Shown piece by piece: positions 59,506-62,659 of a stretch of 62,659 bases of DNA. The stretch is from DATFMP01 sp035266845. GTDB lineage: Bacteria; SAR324; JACQKK01. The stretch is from positions 1 to 62,659 of the forward strand of contig DATFMP010000053.1 of NCBI GenBank assembly GCA_035266845.1, written 5' to 3'. Within the stretch, counting starts at the first letter, position 1. Each line of letters opens with the position of its first letter. Below the pieces are notes generated by a model. It was not told the origin of the DNA, did not search any database, and saw nothing but the letters and a program-made list of their open reading frames with translations. Made by a program: the position numbers and the translations under genes.

Positions 59506-60369
59506 CTACAGCTTGCCGGCCAGGAAGGCCCGCAGCTCCGCTGCCAGCTCGGAGGGGGCTTCCTCCGGGATGAAGTGGCCGCAGGGCAGGCCGCGCCCGC
59601 TCACCTCGCGCGCCTTCTCGCGCCACACGGCCGGCAGGTCCCACTCCCGCTCGCGCTTGCCCAGCCCGCCCCAGAGCACATGCAGCGGCGCCTCGATGCG
59701 CCGGTCGGCATCCGCCGCGTCGTGCTCCAGGTCCAGATACGCCCCGGCGTGGTAATCCGCGCAGGTGGCGCGGATGGTGCCGGGCAGGCGGAAGCAGCGC
59801 AGGTACTCGGCCACCGCGGCCTCCTCGATGGCCGAGGGATCGCCGGCCCAGGCGCGCAGGAAGTGGCGCAGCACCGCCTCCGGCTCCGCCGCGATGAGCC
59901 GCTCAGCGAGGTCCGTCTGGGGCAGGAACAGCCAGTGCCAGGAGCCCAGCGCCTTCTGGCGGTCCAGCGCATCGAACTTGGTCTTGGTGGGCTCGATGTC
60001 CAGCAGCACCAGCGCGGCCAGGGTCTCGCCGTGGTCCAGGGCGTATCGGTGCGCCACGCGGCCGCCGCGGTCGTGCCCCACCAGGGCGAAGCGCCGGTGG
60101 CCGAGCTGCTCCGCCAGCGCGCGGATGTCCCCCGCCATGGTGCGCTTATCGTAGCCACCCAGCGGCTTGTCCGAATCCCCATAGCCCCGCAGGTCCGGCA
60201 TCACCAGCGAGTAGTGGGGCGCCAGCAGGGGCACGACCTTGCGCCAGATGAACCACGTCTGCGGATACCCGTGCAGCAGATACAGCGGCGGGCCCTCCCC
60301 CGCCGTAACGTAGTGCAGGCGCAGCCCTTCCAGGCGCGCGGAGTGATGGGTCAGGGGCAGATCGGTCAT
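59506..60369 (-). CDS. Alpha/beta hydrolase, fluoroacetate dehalogenase-like
   Basis: 287 aa from the ATG at 60369; the longer frame to 60576 crosses a repeat. HGYPQTWFIWRKV (oxyanion, about 33), DLRGYGDSDKP (about 65) and the nucleophile in VGHDRGGRVAHRYALDH (Asp, about 103) match fluoroacetate and haloacetate dehalogenases and soluble epoxide hydrolases. SWHWLFLPQ (about 143) supplies the His-Trp halide pair seen in fluoroacetate dehalogenases. The catalytic His is in CGHFIPEEAP. The substrate is inferred only from motifs. Confidence 0.82.
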   Translation of the reverse strand: MTDLPLTHHSARLEGLRLHYVTAGEGPPLYLLHGYPQTWFIWRKVVPLLAPHYSLVMPDLRGYGDSDKPLGGYDKRTMAGDIRALAEQLGHRRFALVGHDRGGRVAHRYALDHGETLAALVLLDIEPTKTKFDALDRQKALGSWHWLFLPQTDLAERLIAAEPEAVLRHFLRAWAGDPSAIEEAAVAEYLRCFRLPGTIRATCADYHAGAYLDLEHDAADADRRIEAPLHVLWGGLGKREREWDLPAVWREKAREVSGRGLPCGHFIPEEAPSELAAELRAFLAGKL

Positions 60370-60385
60370 GGCGACAGGCCGGCTG

Positions 60386-60490
60386 GAGTCTGTTCGGAAA
60401 TGGGTTTTCGAGCGGCGGGGCCGCTCGAACAGCACAAAAAATCCAATGCGGGGGCCTAGGGCCCCAATGGCGCATATGCTCTTCCAACCA
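60386..60490. repeat. Composite palindromic repeat family R1, copy D
   Basis: TCTGTTCGGAAATGGG, the perfect hairpin TTCGAGCGGC..GCCGCTCGAA, ACAGCACAAAAAATCCA, GCGGGGGCCTAGGGCCCC, ending ATATGCTCTTCCAACC. The remaining part of the 60370-60689 gap shows no gene. Confidence 0.6.
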
Positions 60491-60689
60491 CCGTCCAAGA
60501 GACGGACGCACCCGCGCCCCGTGAAGCCAGCGATAGCCGGATCGGGGAGCCTGTGCAAGGGACGGCGTGCGCTCAAGCCTTGGCCTCATTCGCCGATAAG
60601 GAAGGGAGAGGGCCGCCCGCGGGAAACCCCCATTGCACTCACACCCCGCGGCATCGGGTGGCCCCGATGATCACAGGACGGAGACGATC

Positions 60690-61619
60690 ATGAAGCGAAT
60701 TGCATGGATGGCGGTGCTGGTGCTGGCCGGGCTCGTCGGTACGGCCCAGGCGCAGGTGGCCACGACGGACCTCGTCCCGGCCGCGCCGGGCTTCTTTCAC
60801 TATCAGGCCATCGGCATCAACGGTGCCACCCTCACGCCGGAGAACCCGGCTGCACTGGCCTGGGGCGGCCCCTCGCGCGTGGCAGCCGGGCTGATCAAGG
60901 GCACGATCAAGGACAACCTGGGCGTGCTTCCAGACCGCAACACCAAGGGCAATTTCGTGGGCGCGCGCCTGGTGGGCCAGACCTTTGGCATCGCCGCCGA
61001 ACAGATGTCGGTGAAGGACGATTCGAGCTTCAACCTGGGCACCTACGACAAGACGAACGATATCCAGCTCAGCCTGAACGTGGGCAACTGGCTGGGCCTG
61101 GGAGTCGGATCCGGCAAGACCAGCAGCGACGCCTTGGGCCTCGACCTCTCCCGCAAGGAATTCGGTGCATCGGTGCGGGTGAACGAGGTCTGGTACTTTG
61201 GCCTGGGTGCCGTCAAGGATACGCTCACGCCGTCCGGCTCCCCTACCAGCTTTGACCGCAACGGCGTGCAGGCCGGCGTGGCCCTGCGCACGGAAGGCGA
61301 CATCAAGTGGTACGTGGGGCTCGACTACGTCAAGCTGAACACCTTTCCAGCGCCATTCTCGGGGATGGGATTCAAGGGCACCCGCCTGAGCGTGCAGATG
61401 CTGGCGCACTCGTTCCTGATCGGGGCCGCGAGCGCCAAATTGGACGTGCTTGATACGCCCAACCCTCCCGACGTCTCCAGCCACACGTTCGATATCGGCT
61501 ACGCACCCATGCAGGGCCTTTCGGTGACCGCCCGGGTGCAGAGCACCAATGTGAAGGACAACGCACCCACTGACGAATCTGTCGACACGACGTCGGTGGC
61601 GGTGGCCTACCAGTTCTAG
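60690..61619 (+). CDS. Exported beta-rich protein, probable outer membrane protein
   Basis: 309 aa from the ATG at 60690 (GGAGACGATC). A signal peptide ends at about residue 22 (GLVGTAQAQVA). The mature part alternates short amphipathic strands and turns and ends in phenylalanine (SVAVAYQF), the usual signature of outer membrane beta-barrels inserted by BamA. The segment GINGATLTPENPAALAW near residue 48 is shared with the next gene. No named family is recognised. The next gene starts 77 bp downstream with a good ribosome site; the two are likely co-transcribed. Confidence 0.72.
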   Translation: MKRIAWMAVLVLAGLVGTAQAQVATTDLVPAAPGFFHYQAIGINGATLTPENPAALAWGGPSRVAAGLIKGTIKDNLGVLPDRNTKGNFVGARLVGQTFGIAAEQMSVKDDSSFNLGTYDKTNDIQLSLNVGNWLGLGVGSGKTSSDALGLDLSRKEFGASVRVNEVWYFGLGAVKDTLTPSGSPTSFDRNGVQAGVALRTEGDIKWYVGLDYVKLNTFPAPFSGMGFKGTRLSVQMLAHSFLIGAASAKLDVLDTPNPPDVSSHTFDIGYAPMQGLSVTARVQSTNVKDNAPTDESVDTTSVAVAYQF

Positions 61620-61696
61620 CCGCGCCGCGGGGCCGGGCGGCACGGGGGACCCGGCCCCGCGGCGGGGGCATGGGAATGCAAAAGGAGCGACACGCC

Positions 61697-62659
61697 ATGC
61701 GTGGGATGATCATAGGCTTGGTGATGGTGATGGTATCCGCGGTGCCGGCCTTTGCGCAGGTGGCCGCGCCCTCGTTGCTGCCCGGCACTGCGCGGACGAT
61801 GGACCCGGAGCAATTCAACGCCTTGGCCGTGCCCGTGCTGGATCGATTCACTACCAGCGGGCTGACGTTCCTGCCGGAAAACCCGGCGGCCATGCAGTGG
61901 AGCCGGCACTCGGAGTTGGGGCTGGGCTCGATGAGCGCCAGCGGGCACTTCGACGACGGCCTCACGCCAGGTGATTTCGACTTCTCCGGTCCATTCGCGG
62001 GGCTGCGCTGGGTTACGCAATACGTCTCGCTGGGCGCCCAGGCGATGGATTGGAGCGGAGGCTCCCAGGCCACCTCGAACGACAAGCAGACGCTACGCGA
62101 CTATGCCGGTGCGTTTCAGGTCTTCGGGGTATTGGCCGTCGGCGCTTCCAGCAGTGCGCTCAATCAAGCCTTTCACTTCAAGATAGGGGCGGGGACGGAC
62201 GACGAGATCGATGCCAAGAGGGACATCACCGGGGCATCCCTGCGCCTGGGGGGTGCGTTCTACCTGGGCTATCTGAGCGGCACGGAGAAGTTCGACTTCC
62301 GCAATCTCACGAGCCCCACCAATGACTTCAAGGTGAACCGGGACGTGCAGGGCTACGGCGTCGCCTACCTGGGGCAGGGGCCCAACCCCTGGCACCTGGA
62401 GGTGTACCGGACGAGCAAGGACTTCGTCACGGACGGCACCAACTTCCTGAACGAGGAACAGGAAACCGTGGGCGTGATCGAGGCGCGCTTCGGGCAACTC
62501 GGGATCGGCCTGCAGTCGCGCAATGGCGAGGCCACCCGCGCGCCGGTCTCGCCCGCGTTCAAGGAGACCACCAAGTCGCAGCAACTGACGCTGGCGTGGG
62601 TGACGCAGGGCAACTGGACGCTGACAGGGCACCTGGAGCGCACGGACTTCAAGGGCACC
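61697..62659 (+). CDS. Exported beta-rich protein related to the preceding gene (3' end outside window)
   Basis: The frame is open from the ATG at 61697 to the window edge (321 residues). AAAGGAGCGACACGCC precedes the start. The signal peptide is about 1-22 (VMVSAVPAFAQVA). TTSGLTFLPENPAAMQW corresponds to the PENPAA motif of the gene before it, and the rest shows the same alternation of short strands (GVLAVGASSSALNQAF, LRLGGAFYLGYL, LTLAWVTQGNWTLTGHLE). It is probably a second outer membrane barrel of the same kind. Because no stop codon lies within the window it is easily missed by ORF callers. Confidence 0.7.
   Translation, partial: MRGMIIGLVMVMVSAVPAFAQVAAPSLLPGTARTMDPEQFNALAVPVLDRFTTSGLTFLPENPAAMQWSRHSELGLGSMSASGHFDDGLTPGDFDFSGPFAGLRWVTQYVSLGAQAMDWSGGSQATSNDKQTLRDYAGAFQVFGVLAVGASSSALNQAFHFKIGAGTDDEIDAKRDITGASLRLGGAFYLGYLSGTEKFDFRNLTSPTNDFKVNRDVQGYGVAYLGQGPNPWHLEVYRTSKDFVTDGTNFLNEEQETVGVIEARFGQLGIGLQSRNGEATRAPVSPAFKETTKSQQLTLAWVTQGNWTLTGHLERTDFKGT

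Overview
The window is a 62.7 kb piece of a high-GC bacterial chromosome carrying about 53 genes. It has no rRNA, tRNA, CRISPR array or intact transposon that I can see. The sequence points to a diderm: it has a type II secretion (T2SS) operon, beta-barrel-like exported proteins and a LolA-independent set of ordinary housekeeping genes (smc, glnB-glnA, ispF, thiL, HU, birA). I cannot assign a phylum. GspN and the GspL/M organisation recall Deltaproteobacteria-like and Leptospira-like systems. The most distinctive locus resembles the cytoplasmic-filament genes known from treponemes, although the high GC and gene content are not those of a typical Treponema. Many genes look like those of uncultured environmental lineages.

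Layout. Positions 1-1.8 kb hold the end of an MFS transporter and a biotin ligase. From 1.8 to 10.2 kb, on the minus strand, lies a tightly overlapping T2SS operon in the order gspL-M-N-mltG-gspF-G-H-I-J-K-birA; gspC, gspD and gspE are absent. From 10.5 to 18.5 kb, also minus strand, is a four-gene locus: two CfpA-like filament-protein paralogues, a pyruvate-phosphate-dikinase-like protein with a degraded nucleotide site, and a two-domain protein with a Pro/Ala linker. At 19.0-19.5 kb is a peroxiredoxin whose peroxidatic residue is encoded by an in-frame TGA followed by a SECIS-like hairpin, so it is very probably a selenoprotein. From 19.6 to 23.4 kb is a YhaN/YhaO (SbcCD-like) pair. From 25 to 29 kb is an accessory stretch with a 733-aa protein of unknown function, small membrane proteins, lower-GC DNA and tandem repeats.

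From 29 to 44 kb are scattered metabolic genes, including three tandem ketopantoate-reductase-like genes, two tandem class V aminotransferases, a kinase-ATPase fusion, HU, thiL and three tandem copies of a small unknown (possibly TerB-like) protein. From 44 to 51.6 kb are a tyrosine recombinase with an altered active site, glnB-glnA, smc and a lipoprotein/exported protein fusing two CsgG-like domains to a SUMF domain. From 52 to 60.4 kb are a HEAT-repeat protein, ispF, an FmdB-type zinc ribbon, and enzymes of acyl-CoA and small organic acid turnover (TauD family, acyl-CoA dehydrogenase, FAH family, nitroreductase, crotonase, dehalogenase-like hydrolase). The window ends with two related exported proteins, the last one cut by the window edge.

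Intergenic DNA is unusually rich in palindromic repeats. At least four families recur, and several gene starts have to be moved because a longer reading frame begins inside a repeat. The two observations most worth following are the CfpA/PPDK-like filament locus (10.5-18.5 kb) and the selenocysteine peroxiredoxin (19.05-19.51 kb).
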